Positions 35,191 through 44,231 of a stretch of DNA of 64,000 nt are shown here, in pieces. This DNA comes from Firm-13 sp037143795 (GTDB taxonomy: Bacteria > Bacillota > Clostridia > Saccharofermentanales > Saccharofermentanaceae), in NCBI GenBank assembly GCA_037143795.1, contig JBAWXZ010000003.1:124001-188000 (forward strand), given 5' to 3'. Below the pieces are notes generated by a model. The model worked only from the letters and a program-made list of their open reading frames with translations, made no database searches and was not told where the DNA came from. The stretch's first letter is position 1. The number at the start of each line of letters is the position of its first letter. A program made the translations under genes and the position numbers.

Positions 35191-35433
35191 TTGAATAACA
35201 GAAAAGATACTTTTGATAATAATAAAGAGAAGATTACAGGCCAGATTAAAGAGGCCGCAGGCAAAATTACCGGTAACGAGCAGCTTGAGCTGAAGGGGAA
35301 GATCCAATCCTCCAAAGCGGACTTTAAGAAGAATACGAATCTCCATAATAATGTCAATGAAGTCAAAGAAGGCATTGCCGGAAAGATTAATGACATGCTT
35401 GATAAGAAGGATGCCAAAAAAGACAAAAAGTAA
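35191..35433 (+). CDS. CsbD family stress protein
   Basis: 80 residues, highly charged. It shows the family core GQIKEAAGKITGNEQLELKGKIQ. CsbD-like proteins are small helical proteins raised under general stress in Firmicutes; the molecular role is unknown. Start codon is TTG at 35191 with GGAGGT about ten bases upstream. Likely in one transcript with the lmo0937-type gene 59 bp before it. Confidence 0.85.
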   Translation: MNNRKDTFDNNKEKITGQIKEAAGKITGNEQLELKGKIQSSKADFKKNTNLHNNVNEVKEGIAGKINDMLDKKDAKKDKK

Positions 35434-35497
35434 TATGGGACCTATAAATGGATCCTTTGCAGGATTCATCTGAGAGCAGCACCGAAAGGGGCTGCTT

Positions 35498-36037
35498 TTA
35501 TGTTGTGCTGATTTTCCAGTCTGCAACCTTGCTGTAAGGATTGCATTCCACAAGTGACAAGGTGCTTAACGTGCAGGTCATCGGTGTAAACAGACGACAG
35601 GTTGTCTCTACGGCGCCTGTCAGTTCATCCGGGGCAATGTTGACGGCTACAGCGCAGTGCGGTACCCAGCTGGCCCGTTCGTATAGAGGATTAAAATCGG
35701 AAATGTGCCGGGATAGTTTTTCCATCAGACGTTCGTGTATTCGGATTATTTCGTCGGACACAACCGGCAGCAGATTGACAACGGCCGGTGTTGAATTGAA
35801 AATGCCAATACTGGAAAGCGATACGCTTATATCCCGCAGTTCCGGCGCAAAGGATGCCAGGTCTTCCAGGATTGCCTGATAGGATTCCTTTGAAAAAAGG
35901 GACAGCGTAATATGGGGCAGGATTCTGTTGTCGGACAGATAGGTGTTTCCGGTAACGCGGCTGACCTCACTTTGGATTTTGTGGATTGTTACTTCGCTTT
36001 TGTGATCGAAGTAAACTATTACAGCATAATCAGGCAT
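35498..36037 (-). CDS. 2'-5' RNA ligase family (2H phosphoesterase-like) protein
   Basis: 179 residues. The first 2H motif is intact (PHITLSLF, H-x-T). The second reads VPHCAVAV, so the expected Thr/Ser is Ala. The two-lobed alpha/beta layout and length match the 2H family that acts on cyclic phosphodiesters. The changed second motif may lower activity. Substrate unknown. Confidence 0.72.
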   Translation of the reverse strand: MPDYAVIVYFDHKSEVTIHKIQSEVSRVTGNTYLSDNRILPHITLSLFSKESYQAILEDLASFAPELRDISVSLSSIGIFNSTPAVVNLLPVVSDEIIRIHERLMEKLSRHISDFNPLYERASWVPHCAVAVNIAPDELTGAVETTCRLFTPMTCTLSTLSLVECNPYSKVADWKISTT

Positions 36038-36131
36038 GAAATATTCCTCCCTGTTAAAAAGGCTTTCTCCTGTGTATATTGTAGCAGAAAACCGCCAGGT
36101 GCCGACGACATAAGTAAGCTGAATAATATGC

Positions 36132-36137
36132 TATAAT
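36132..36137 (+). promoter_or_regulatory. Extended -10 promoter for YfhO gene
   Basis: TGCTATAAT (36129-36137) carries the TGN extension before a perfect -10 box, which can make up for the poor -35 region. It is about 80 bp before the YfhO start. Confidence 0.5.
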
Positions 36138-36215
36138 TAGAAAAAATCCGGGTGCGTGTGTGATGGCATTGGTTTTATATAATTAGGTTATCGGCTCGTT
36201 ATCAGAGGTGGAGTT

Positions 36216-38918
36216 TTGCGGATTGTTAACAAGCTCGGGCCGTCTTTCGGAAATCCGGACACGAAAAAGCCGGGACCTTTTTCCGGAAACCGGATGGGGA
36301 TTCTTTCTTTTGCGCTGCCGGTATTTGTGCTGGCGCTTGCTTTTCTGGTGTGCGGAATTCATCCGCTCGGCGGTAAAAGCGTCCTCCTGATTGACAGTAA
36401 GCTGCAGTATGTTTCATTTTTTGCGGAATATTTACGCCAGGTCAGGGCTCTCGAGTTCCCGACATTTTCGCGCTTTTTCGGGCCCGGCATGAATTTCTTC
36501 GGAACCTGGGCTTATTATCTGGCGAGCCCGGTAAACCTGCTGCTTTTGCTTTTTCCAAAAACGAATATTCTGGACGGCATGTATACGGTTCTGCTGGTTA
36601 AGGCAGGTCTGTGCGGGACAGCATTCTATGTATATGCGCGAAGGACCCTTGGTTCGGAACAGGTGAAGGCGCTTTTGTTTTCCACCTCCTATGCCCTGTG
36701 CGGATTTGTTGTATCGTATTCGGATAACGTTCAGTGGCTTGACGGTGTGATATGGCTGCCCGTTCTGGTTATGGGGATTGAGACTATCTACAGGAAAGGC
36801 CGCTGCGGATATTATTCGTTCGTTGTTGCCGTACTTGTTATCTCGAATTTTTATATTTCAATCCTGACGGGTGTTTTCTGCCTTCTCTATTTAGTCTATG
36901 TTGTTCTTCGGGAGAGAAGGGAAGACTTTATCGGAAGGAAAAGGGACTTTTTGCTGAAGGTTGCCTGCCATTCCCTTCTGGGTATCGGCATGGCGGCATT
37001 CGTTTTGGTTCCTGTTTATTTCATTATACGCAATCAGATGAGCCTTCTCGGGCAAGGCGGACCGGAGAAGCTGTTTACTGTAAATCCGTTCCGGACACTT
37101 GGCGGTCTGTTTGTTGGCCGGCAGGATTATGTGGTGTCATCCAGTTTTCCCAAAATATACGCCGGCCTTCTGACACTCATAATTGCTCCGGTTTATTTTC
37201 TGTATGACGGGATAAAAAAACGCGAAAAAATTGTAACGGCACTTTTCCCCGTATTTGTTTTTTTGTGTTTTCATGTGTCAATACTTAACTTTGTATGGAA
37301 CGGCCTGGACTTTGTCGGCTGGTTTCCTTTTCGGTATAGTTTTGTATTCAGCTTTCTCCTTCTTACCATTGCGGTTAAAGCGATAAATTTGCCGGACGAA
37401 GTAATGACAAAGCACAGGACGTTTTTCAGGACATATATTGCCGCCGTTCTGCTGGTATGCCTGATATCCTTTTTGCTGCTTTGGGGTACTATGAGTACGG
37501 CACTGCTGCTTATTATGCTGGCTGTGAATTTTGTGCTGATCGCCGGGTCCTACTATCTCCTCGGCAAAAATCCCCGCAGCATGCCTCTTTTTCTTTTCAT
37601 GATTTGCCTGGAACTTTTTATGAACGCCTGCATCGTGACAACAACTCTGAACAGTGAAGCGACATATGAGGATTATCATACCTGGACAGCTTCTTATAAT
37701 ACCGTCGAAAAAGCGATTGAAGAAAATGGGCTTCGTGACCGGCAGGGAAGGACGGTATTTGCTCTGGGCACGATTTCCGGCAATGACCCGCTGCTCTTCG
37801 GGCTCGGCGGCATTGATTATTATTCGTCGGCCGGCAACACGCTTCTTTCGGACACTTTATATAAGCTCGGGTACCAGCGGTATATTTCAAACGGTTTCGA
37901 AATATCCGATAACGGCGGATCACAGCTGCTGAACAGCCTGATGGGGGTATCTTCTGTCATCATGGAAACGGGTGGCCAGGGGACCGGAAGCATTCCGGCA
38001 ACCGTGTACCCTGTCCGGCACATACTCAGGGAGGATGTTATTCAGGGGCTGGAAGTAATCAATAACCCGCTGGCTCTGTCGACGGCCTACCTCGTTAACA
38101 GGGATGTGCTGTCCTTCACATTGAAGGATTCGTCAGACGACCCGTTCGCACTGACGGACCGGCTTCTTTCCTCCATGCTGGGTAAGGAGTGCACCACATA
38201 CTCCGCTGTCCCGTTCTCTTCGGAATATACAAATGCCGATATTATGGATAAATCACCTGACTATGTTCTTTATACGGCGAAGGACCCTGCAAAAAGCTCA
38301 TCAGTCACCGTCAGCTTTTCCGGAAAAGGGGAGAGCATTCCCCTGTATCTGAATATGAGTTATTCAGCGGTAGACAGAACACAGGATGCAGCCGACCTGT
38401 CAGTCACGATTCTTTCCGGCGGTAAGAAACAGCAGATCAAATACCCCGATGTATCCGAGTGGCCATCAGTCCTGTCTTTGGGTTCTTTCCCCGAAGGGCA
38501 GCAGGTTACGGTAGAGGCGCGTTATTCCGGGCAGGATCTTTATTTCTGGTATCTTCGTGTTATCTCGCAGGACCCGAAGGATATAGAAAATGCGCTGGCA
38601 CCGCTTCTGGAAAGCCAGGGTGCAGTGCATTGGACATCTTCCGTCACTATGCGGATCCAGGAAAATGCGGCGGCGGACGGCGTCCTGTTCGTTTCGATTC
38701 CATATGACGCCGGCTGGCACGCCACGGTCAATGGAAAGCCTGCAGAAGTCCTGCGTGCTGCGGATGCATTCATCGGAATTGAGCTTGAACCAGGTGAAAA
38801 TGTAATAGAAATGAGATTTTTCCCGGAGGGTCTTGCTTTGGGACTCGGTATCAGTCTGGCCTCTTTGGCATCTGCAGTGATCCGAATTATTGTTATGAAG
38901 AAAAGAAAACAGGATTGA
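36216..38918 (+). CDS. YfhO family membrane protein
   Basis: 900 residues. About 11-12 membrane helices fill the first 460 residues, then a large extracellular domain, then one C-terminal helix and KKRKQD. The pattern GIHPLGGKSVLLIDSKLQYVSFF and SYALCGFVVSYSDNVQWLDGVIWLPV is typical of YfhO, a GT-C-like protein that in Bacillus and Listeria glycosylates lipoteichoic acid. Start taken as TTG 36216 after GAGGTG; an ATG at 36294 is possible. It ends in a terminator at 38941-38978. Role in cell-surface glycosylation is inferred from family. Confidence 0.85.
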   Translation: MRIVNKLGPSFGNPDTKKPGPFSGNRMGILSFALPVFVLALAFLVCGIHPLGGKSVLLIDSKLQYVSFFAEYLRQVRALEFPTFSRFFGPGMNFFGTWAYYLASPVNLLLLLFPKTNILDGMYTVLLVKAGLCGTAFYVYARRTLGSEQVKALLFSTSYALCGFVVSYSDNVQWLDGVIWLPVLVMGIETIYRKGRCGYYSFVVAVLVISNFYISILTGVFCLLYLVYVVLRERREDFIGRKRDFLLKVACHSLLGIGMAAFVLVPVYFIIRNQMSLLGQGGPEKLFTVNPFRTLGGLFVGRQDYVVSSSFPKIYAGLLTLIIAPVYFLYDGIKKREKIVTALFPVFVFLCFHVSILNFVWNGLDFVGWFPFRYSFVFSFLLLTIAVKAINLPDEVMTKHRTFFRTYIAAVLLVCLISFLLLWGTMSTALLLIMLAVNFVLIAGSYYLLGKNPRSMPLFLFMICLELFMNACIVTTTLNSEATYEDYHTWTASYNTVEKAIEENGLRDRQGRTVFALGTISGNDPLLFGLGGIDYYSSAGNTLLSDTLYKLGYQRYISNGFEISDNGGSQLLNSLMGVSSVIMETGGQGTGSIPATVYPVRHILREDVIQGLEVINNPLALSTAYLVNRDVLSFTLKDSSDDPFALTDRLLSSMLGKECTTYSAVPFSSEYTNADIMDKSPDYVLYTAKDPAKSSSVTVSFSGKGESIPLYLNMSYSAVDRTQDAADLSVTILSGGKKQQIKYPDVSEWPSVLSLGSFPEGQQVTVEARYSGQDLYFWYLRVISQDPKDIENALAPLLESQGAVHWTSSVTMRIQENAAADGVLFVSIPYDAGWHATVNGKPAEVLRAADAFIGIELEPGENVIEMRFFPEGLALGLGISLASLASAVIRIIVMKKRKQD

Positions 38919-38940
38919 CGTGAATTTGCTGTCAGCATAA

Positions 38941-38978
38941 AAGAAACCGAAGAATTTAATTCTCCGGTTTCTTTTTTT
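38941..38978. terminator. Terminator between YfhO and azoreductase genes
   Basis: AAGAAACCG-A-AGAAT pairs with ATTCT-C-CGGTTTCTT, tiny loop, then TTTTTTT. A-rich left side lets it work for the convergent minus-strand gene as well. Confidence 0.85.
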
Positions 38979-39007
38979 GCGTTATGAATTGTATTACTGA
39001 TGTTCGA

Positions 39008-39610
39008 TCAGAACGTCGCAGCGGCAATCCTGGCCTGGTCGATCGATTTATCGACAATGCTGTCGACATCGACGCCGATAACATCAAGAAGTTCTGCAGC
39101 AATCGTTATGAAGTTGCAAATGCCCAGAAAGCCCAGGATCGTCCGCAGATATTTGTCGCCCATCTCAAGTGTTGCCATGTAGCCTTCGGCATAAGCGCCG
39201 CCGCGCGATGTGATATTGATCGCTTTTTTATTTGTGCAAAGGCCCTTGGGACCTTCCGCCGTATATACAAAAGTGACGCCGGTTACGGTGATGTAATCAA
39301 TATATGCCTTGAGCATCGCGGGAATGCCGAGATTCCATAACGGCTCTGCAAAAACATACTTGTCTGCATCGGCAAATTGATAGGCATACTTGAGAACCGG
39401 GTGATTGCGGGCATCATCGGGGGCGAGTTTATGCATGCTGACGGATTCCATGGAAAGAAAATCAATTTTCTCCTTATACAGATCCAGTGTGACAATTTCG
39501 TCATCCGGATGGCGCTTCTTATATTCATCCATAAAACTCTCGGATATCCGGAAAGTTCTGGAATCCTTGTCTTCCTTAGGGTTTGCTTTTATATATAATA
39601 CTTTGCTCAT
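39008..39610 (-). CDS. azoR: FMN-dependent NADH-azoreductase
   Basis: 200 residues, the usual AzoR length. Flavodoxin-like start KVLYIKANPKEDKDSRTF, core FAEPLWNLGIPAMLKAYIDY and ITSRGGAYAEGYM match the family. It reduces quinones and azo compounds with NADH using FMN. Transcribed divergently from an HxlR regulator, a standard arrangement in which electrophile or redox stress induces the reductase. Confidence 0.88.
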   Translation of the reverse strand: MSKVLYIKANPKEDKDSRTFRISESFMDEYKKRHPDDEIVTLDLYKEKIDFLSMESVSMHKLAPDDARNHPVLKYAYQFADADKYVFAEPLWNLGIPAMLKAYIDYITVTGVTFVYTAEGPKGLCTNKKAINITSRGGAYAEGYMATLEMGDKYLRTILGFLGICNFITIAAELLDVIGVDVDSIVDKSIDQARIAAATF

Positions 39611-39699
39611 ATTTTGGTACCTCTTTATCTTTTGTTTTATTTTGTCTTATGTTATATTTATAGCATTAACACTCCAAAATGAATAGTAGGCACTTATTT

Positions 39700-39711
39700 G
39701 TACCATAGTAC
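39700..39711. promoter_or_regulatory. Possible HxlR operator between azoR and hxlR
   Basis: GTAC-CATA-GTAC palindrome, with further (G/A)TACC copies at 39709-39713 and 39720-39724. HxlR-type regulators bind in this kind of divergent interval. The motif is seen; the binding is inferred. Confidence 0.45.
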
Positions 39712-39741
39712 CTAAATAGATACCTAGATGAGGTGAAACGT

Positions 39742-40158
39742 ATGATTTGTGAAGAAAACAGACATGAGACATGCTATATGAGGGAACAATGCCTGAAGTA
39801 TGATATCTGCCCAATGGGCCTTGTACAGAAAATATTATCCGGAAAATGGAAGATTCTTATCCTGTGGTTCCTGAGCAGCCGCGTGAGCCGGTTCAATGAC
39901 ATCCGCAGGAAAATGCCGAATGTTACACAGAAAATGATTACGCAGCAGCTGAGAAGCCTCGAAAACGACCATCTCATCTACCGGCATGTGTATCCGGTCG
40001 TCCCGCCCAGAGTAGAGTACGGTCTGACGGATCTGGGCCGGAAAATCATACCCATCCTTGAACAGATGCATTCTTTCGGCGTGGAGTATCTTGCACAGGA
40101 CTTTGAGCCGGCTGTTGCCGCAGGGCAGGCGGATTCCGGAGAAGACGGGGAAGAGTAG
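39742..40158 (+). CDS. HxlR family transcriptional regulator
   Basis: 138 residues with the HxlR winged-helix: LSGKWKILILWFLSS, FNDIRRKMPNVTQKMITQQLRSLE and VEYGLTDLGR. Several Cys residues near the N-terminus (CYMREQCLKYDICPM) could sense electrophiles or oxidation. ATG 39742 is preceded by GATGAGGTGA; the GTG at 39733 is part of that site. Probably controls the divergent azoreductase. Confidence 0.9.
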   Translation: MICEENRHETCYMREQCLKYDICPMGLVQKILSGKWKILILWFLSSRVSRFNDIRRKMPNVTQKMITQQLRSLENDHLIYRHVYPVVPPRVEYGLTDLGRKIIPILEQMHSFGVEYLAQDFEPAVAAGQADSGEDGEE

Positions 40159-40213
40159 AATTGGATGATTATCAGGTTTTCGGACAGGGCGGATCTTCGG
40201 GTGCACCTTTTTT

Positions 40214-40242
40214 CGGACAGGGCAGGCAAAAAGTGCTATAAT
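40214..40242 (+). promoter_or_regulatory. Promoter for L25 gene
   Basis: CGGACA (40214-40219), 17 nt, TATAAT (40237-40242), with TGC just before giving an extended -10. The predicted transcript has a leader of about 125 nt. Confidence 0.55.
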
Positions 40243-40246
40243 ATAT

Positions 40247-40332
40247 ACAGCTAAATAAGCTGTAAAATGTATTCGGATCAATATATTCTGTTTGATACTA
40301 TCAAACAGAGTCGAGGATGATCCGAATTAATC
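40247..40332 (+). promoter_or_regulatory. Structured 5' leader of L25 gene
   Basis: Small stem ACAGCT/AGCTGT (40247-40252, 40258-40263), then a two-tier hairpin. The outer 10-bp stem is ATTCGGATCA (40271-40280) / TGATCCGAAT (40318-40327); the inner 9-bp stem is CTGTTTGAT (40288-40296) / ATCAAACAG (40300-40308). Uneven internal loops lie between. CTTTTT follows at about 40332. It may be an autoregulatory ribosomal-protein leader or an attenuator. Confidence 0.5.
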
Positions 40333-40372
40333 TTTTTACCGGTATATGGCATCGCGCCAAGAGGAGATTACC

Positions 40373-40981
40373 ATGGAAGAAATTATTTTGAAGACAATGC
40401 TAAGAACGGATACACCTAAAAAGGTCAGACTTGCCGGGTTTATTCCGGGTGTTTTAAATGAGTCGGATCTGACTTCAACCTCCGTACAGTTTGTCGGAAC
40501 AGAGCTCAATAAAATCATCTCCAAACATGGATCCAATGCAAAAGTTTGGATAACAATCGGTGATGACAAGAAATTCGGATTCATTAAAGAGGTTCAGAAG
40601 AGCCCTCTGGATAGAAAAATCATTCATATTGCCATCCAGCTGGTCAATAAGGATAAGGAAATCAAAATGCTGATTCCTATTTCATTCCATGGCCGTGATG
40701 AACTCGAGCATAGAGAATTGCTGCTGCAGGTTATCAAAACAGAAATCGATGTCAGCGGTAAGGCAGTGCTTATGCCGGATGTCATCATTGCAGATGTGTC
40801 CGCGAAAGAACTCGGAGATACAGTTACGGCTGCTGATCTGAATATTTCAGCAGATATCAAAAACCTGGATGCAGATGACGAAATATATGCTATCGTCAAG
40901 GCGATTAAGGAAGTAGTTGAGGAAGAGCCGGAAGAAGAAGCGGCAGCCGAAGTTATAGAATCCGTTGTAACACCTGTCTGA
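40373..40981 (+). CDS. ctc: 50S ribosomal protein L25 / general stress protein Ctc
   Basis: 202 residues, the two-domain TL5/Ctc form. The N-terminal 5S rRNA-binding domain (KVRLAGFIPGVLNESDLTS; FVGTELNKII) is followed by the beta-rich C-terminal domain and an acidic tail (EEEPEEEAAAE). The canonical R-x-x-G-x-x-P-G-V loop is partly kept as RLAGFIPGVL. ATG 40373 has GAGGAG six bases upstream. Single-gene unit with its own promoter, structured leader and strong terminator. Confidence 0.85.
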   Translation: MEEIILKTMLRTDTPKKVRLAGFIPGVLNESDLTSTSVQFVGTELNKIISKHGSNAKVWITIGDDKKFGFIKEVQKSPLDRKIIHIAIQLVNKDKEIKMLIPISFHGRDELEHRELLLQVIKTEIDVSGKAVLMPDVIIADVSAKELGDTVTAADLNISADIKNLDADDEIYAIVKAIKEVVEEEPEEEAAAEVIESVVTPV

Positions 40982-41013
40982 TAATTCATTAGTATCTTAT
41001 TAGAAGATTAAAT

Positions 41014-41069
41014 AGGGGCGGCTGCTATATGAACAGAAATTGTTCATTAATGCAGCCGCCCCTTTTCTT
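41014..41069 (+). terminator. Strong terminator after L25
   Basis: AGGGGCGGCTGC (41014-41025) pairs with GCAGCCGCCCCT (41052-41063); inside is ATGAACA/TGTTCAT. TTTTCTTTT follows. Confidence 0.9.
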
Positions 41070-41093
41070 TTAGTATCCATTGGGCAGGGAGAA

Positions 41094-42947
41094 TTATTTC
41101 CAGGAGATCCCCAGCACATCCTCTACAAATACCCTGGCGAGTTCAGGATCAAACTGTACCCCTGACTGCGCCCTGATTTCGTCGATTGCCTCATTCTTTG
41201 ACATAGCTTTGCGGTATGGCCGGTCCTGCGTCATGGCGTCATACGAATCCACTATGGAAATAATGCGGGAAAGCAGAGGGATGTTCTCTCCGCTTAAGTT
41301 CTGCGGGTAACCGTTTCCATCCCATCTTTCATGGTGGCACAGTATATAATAAGCGATTCCTATCAGATCCGGCGAAGACTGTGCTATTCTGCATCCGACT
41401 TCGGGGTGGAGCTTCACTTTGGACCATTCATTCGTGGTAAGTTTACCCGGCTTGGATAAAATATATTCTTCGATGCTGATTTTGCCGATATCATGCAGCC
41501 TCGATAAGAGATCAAGCTCGAAAAGCTGCTCGTCAGACAGTTGAAGGATCTTTCCAACAGCGACGGACAGGTGGATCATTCTTTCGGAATGTTCCTCTGT
41601 CTCGTGGCTTCGCTCATTCATGGTCGCGCGGATCGATGAAATCAGGGAACTGTGCATGCTCTTCTGCTCGAGGAGCTTCCTGCGGTACATAAAGTCCTCT
41701 GCTTCCTTCTGGAGGCTGTCAATCGATACATGCAGTTCCGTTTTTGTGGCATGACCCAGCGAAATACTTGGGTAGTACGACTTTCTTACCATGTCGTCCT
41801 TGTATTTTGCGCAGGCTGCATATATGCGCCCGCATATTTCCTTTGCCTCTTCATCCGTTGTCTGAGGGAGCAATATGCTGAATTCATCCCCGCCGATCCT
41901 TGCGATAACGTCTTCATTGCGGCAGCATAATCTCAGTATATCGGCGACTTCTTTGATGAGTTTGTCGCCCTCATCATGCCCGAATGCATCATTGGTTAGC
42001 TTTAATCCGTTGACATCACCCATAATGATTGAAATCGGAAGCATCCGCCTGGTATTCAGACGAATGCATTCCTCGGCAAAAAACGCACGGTTGTAAAGTC
42101 CCGTCAGCACATCATGATAACTGAGGTAGAAGATTTTCTCCTCCCTCTTCCTGCGTTCGCTGATATCGTGATAATTAATCAGGACGCCGTTAACAGCCGG
42201 ATCATCGAGCATGTTCACAGCGGAGACTTTGACGGGGATATAGCTGCCGTCTTTGCGCCTGTATCTGCATTCGGACGTAAACGGCATCTGGTTTTTAACA
42301 AGATCGAGATATGCTGCAATTATACTCTCCCGGTCATCCGGATGTATGTAATCAACGCTGTTCATCCCCATCAGCTCTTTGGTTGTCCATCCGAACTGCT
42401 TTTCTAAATTCAGGCTCATATATTTGATGGTTCCCGTAATATCCGTTACGGTAATAACATCGGAAATATTCGCAACAATGGTCTCGAGCTTTATTTCCGC
42501 CGCTATAAGTGCTTCTTTGGAGAGCTCCGATTCCGTGATATCCCTGCTGATTCCCCATATACCCAACAATTCGCCGGAATTATCATACAGGGGGTGTTTT
42601 GACGAAGAAGACCAGGTCGTCCGTCCGTCAAGACGCGTCAGTTTTTCGATTTTGCCGATCACCGGCTGACCCGTGGTCATTATTATTTTCTCGGATTCAT
42701 TGATTTCCCTGGCAATATCTTCAGAAAAATAATCAAAATCCGTCTTTCCGACCATCTGGTCCGGATCAGAAACACCATGTTTTTCTGCTTTGATATTGTT
42801 GACTACAATGAAACGGCAGTCCCGGTCCTTGAAATAAATGGAATCCTGCGAGTATTTCATGATCGTCTTGAACATTAAATCTTCAAGAATTGTCCTGCTG
42901 TTCTTGCCGCGGGGCAAAGATTCACCCGGATCTGTGTTTTCAGACAT
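41094..42947 (-). CDS. PAS-PAS-GGDEF-HD-GYP signalling protein
   Basis: 617 residues, no membrane segment. Two PAS sensor domains (about 20-140 and 145-265) lead to a GGDEF domain with intact RIGGDEFS and to an HD-GYP domain with RLHDIGK, HHERWDGNGYP and SYDAMTQDRPYR. It could therefore both make and degrade c-di-GMP, or the GGDEF could act as a GTP sensor. ATG 42947 has AGGT upstream; the longer frame to 43034 is hydrophobic but lacks a site, so a membrane-anchored form cannot be fully excluded. Signals through PAS domains unknown. Confidence 0.88.
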   Translation of the reverse strand: MSENTDPGESLPRGKNSRTILEDLMFKTIMKYSQDSIYFKDRDCRFIVVNNIKAEKHGVSDPDQMVGKTDFDYFSEDIAREINESEKIIMTTGQPVIGKIEKLTRLDGRTTWSSSSKHPLYDNSGELLGIWGISRDITESELSKEALIAAEIKLETIVANISDVITVTDITGTIKYMSLNLEKQFGWTTKELMGMNSVDYIHPDDRESIIAAYLDLVKNQMPFTSECRYRRKDGSYIPVKVSAVNMLDDPAVNGVLINYHDISERRKREEKIFYLSYHDVLTGLYNRAFFAEECIRLNTRRMLPISIIMGDVNGLKLTNDAFGHDEGDKLIKEVADILRLCCRNEDVIARIGGDEFSILLPQTTDEEAKEICGRIYAACAKYKDDMVRKSYYPSISLGHATKTELHVSIDSLQKEAEDFMYRRKLLEQKSMHSSLISSIRATMNERSHETEEHSERMIHLSVAVGKILQLSDEQLFELDLLSRLHDIGKISIEEYILSKPGKLTTNEWSKVKLHPEVGCRIAQSSPDLIGIAYYILCHHERWDGNGYPQNLSGENIPLLSRIISIVDSYDAMTQDRPYRKAMSKNEAIDEIRAQSGVQFDPELARVFVEDVLGISWK

Positions 42948-43115
42948 AAATACCTGCCTTCGGTACAAAATACCATCGTATATCAGTAACATCCGCACTA
43001 TAAGCAAAACGTTCTGTGTAAATAAATATATCATATTTGTCCATCGGTTATGGTAAAGAAGTATAAAGAAGCAGAAACGTAATCCGGTGTTCGAAATCCG
43101 GAGGTGATTTTGACA

Positions 43116-44060
43116 CTATTGACATATTTCCATGCCGGCTTCGCTGCTTGTCCCTTCAAAAAGGAGTTCGCCCTGCCGGCTGATGAGCTTTATTGAAACA
43201 AGTGCCGTGATGCTTTCGATTATTTCCCTGTCCATCAGACCGTCGACCGGGGCGCGGAGACGGCCGCCGCCTGCCATTTTTCCGTCGAAAAACAGCGTGC
43301 CCGAAGGACCGCGCAGCTCACCTGAACAAGTTCTGCTGTCCGGATCTGCCAGCCAGTTATAGAGGTGCGAATGATTATACGTAGCAAAACGGACGGATAT
43401 GTCCTTGAAATTCGTGAAATATGCGAAAAATCCCGGAAAGGAGCGCCCGAATAGAGGGATCCGTGCCCTTGAAAATACGAAGGATGCGTTGCTGCTGCCG
43501 AAATGGCTGGCCTGGAGCCAGAGATATGTCCGTGGAAAAGACCGGCCGTAGTCTTTTTCAATATATCCGACACCGTCTGTGAAGTCCATGAGCTCGCCGT
43601 CGAGCTCAATTGTCCCCTGCAGCGTGTGGTATAAATGAATAATGGCGTGGTAGCACTCCATCAAGGGAAGGAATGTGAAGGGACCCATAATTCCCGGGTT
43701 ATAGCGGCTGGCGGGAAAACGGTGTATATCCGTGAATGTAAGACGGCCCTTGATCTTTCCCTCGGCATTATCTATGTCAAGTGACAATCCTTCTGAGTCG
43801 AAAGTGCTGCCGGCAATCGCGATATGAAACCGGTCGGTTGGCGAGTGGAATTCTTCATATGGAAAATGATAGTACCAGGTTTTGCCGGAGACAGCGTTGA
43901 TTACCTGAATAAACGAATGACGCTGCCCTTCCGGGTCAATGGCCATACCGGGTATGAGCGCTATCGCCCGTTTCCTGTCGGCGCTTATGCATTTGAAATA
44001 CCAACCCTCAAAATATCTGCGCCTGCGCCTGCCGCCCCTGAAATTTTCCTGGTTCCGCAT
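43116..44060 (-). CDS. Tocopherol cyclase family protein
   Basis: 314 residues. The start YFEGWYFKCISADRKRAIALIPG is the recognisable family signature, and GVGYIEKDYGRSFPRTYLWLQ is the conserved middle. Clostridia do not make tocopherol, so the bacterial role is unknown; a lipid or isoprenoid ligand is likely from the lipocalin-like fold. AGGAGA precedes the ATG. Monocistronic by position. Confidence 0.82.
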   Translation of the reverse strand: MRNQENFRGGRRRRRYFEGWYFKCISADRKRAIALIPGMAIDPEGQRHSFIQVINAVSGKTWYYHFPYEEFHSPTDRFHIAIAGSTFDSEGLSLDIDNAEGKIKGRLTFTDIHRFPASRYNPGIMGPFTFLPLMECYHAIIHLYHTLQGTIELDGELMDFTDGVGYIEKDYGRSFPRTYLWLQASHFGSSNASFVFSRARIPLFGRSFPGFFAYFTNFKDISVRFATYNHSHLYNWLADPDSRTCSGELRGPSGTLFFDGKMAGGGRLRAPVDGLMDREIIESITALVSIKLISRQGELLFEGTSSEAGMEICQ

Positions 44061-44142
44061 ATCTGCATCTCCTGTCTTAAAATGAACCGGATCGTGATCT
44101 TCGAATCAATTTCGAAAAATATTAGTTGAATACTACGAATGC

Positions 44143-44171
44143 TTTAGCGAATGATATTTTTATGTTATAAT
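44143..44171 (+). promoter_or_regulatory. Promoter for BMP lipoprotein gene
   Basis: TTAGCG (44143-44148), 17 nt, TATAAT (44166-44171), about 60 bp before the gene. Good -10, weak -35. Confidence 0.45.
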
Positions 44172-44231
44172 AAAAACACTCAAAATAATCCAATCAGGAA
44201 AAAATATTTTGTGTTTTTGGAGGGAATTAGC

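Noticed and set aside
42948..43034. Extended N-terminus of the GGDEF/HD-GYP protein
   Set aside because: Adds a hydrophobic stretch but lacks a ribosome site; the ATG at 42947 has AGGT upstream and begins just before the PAS domains.
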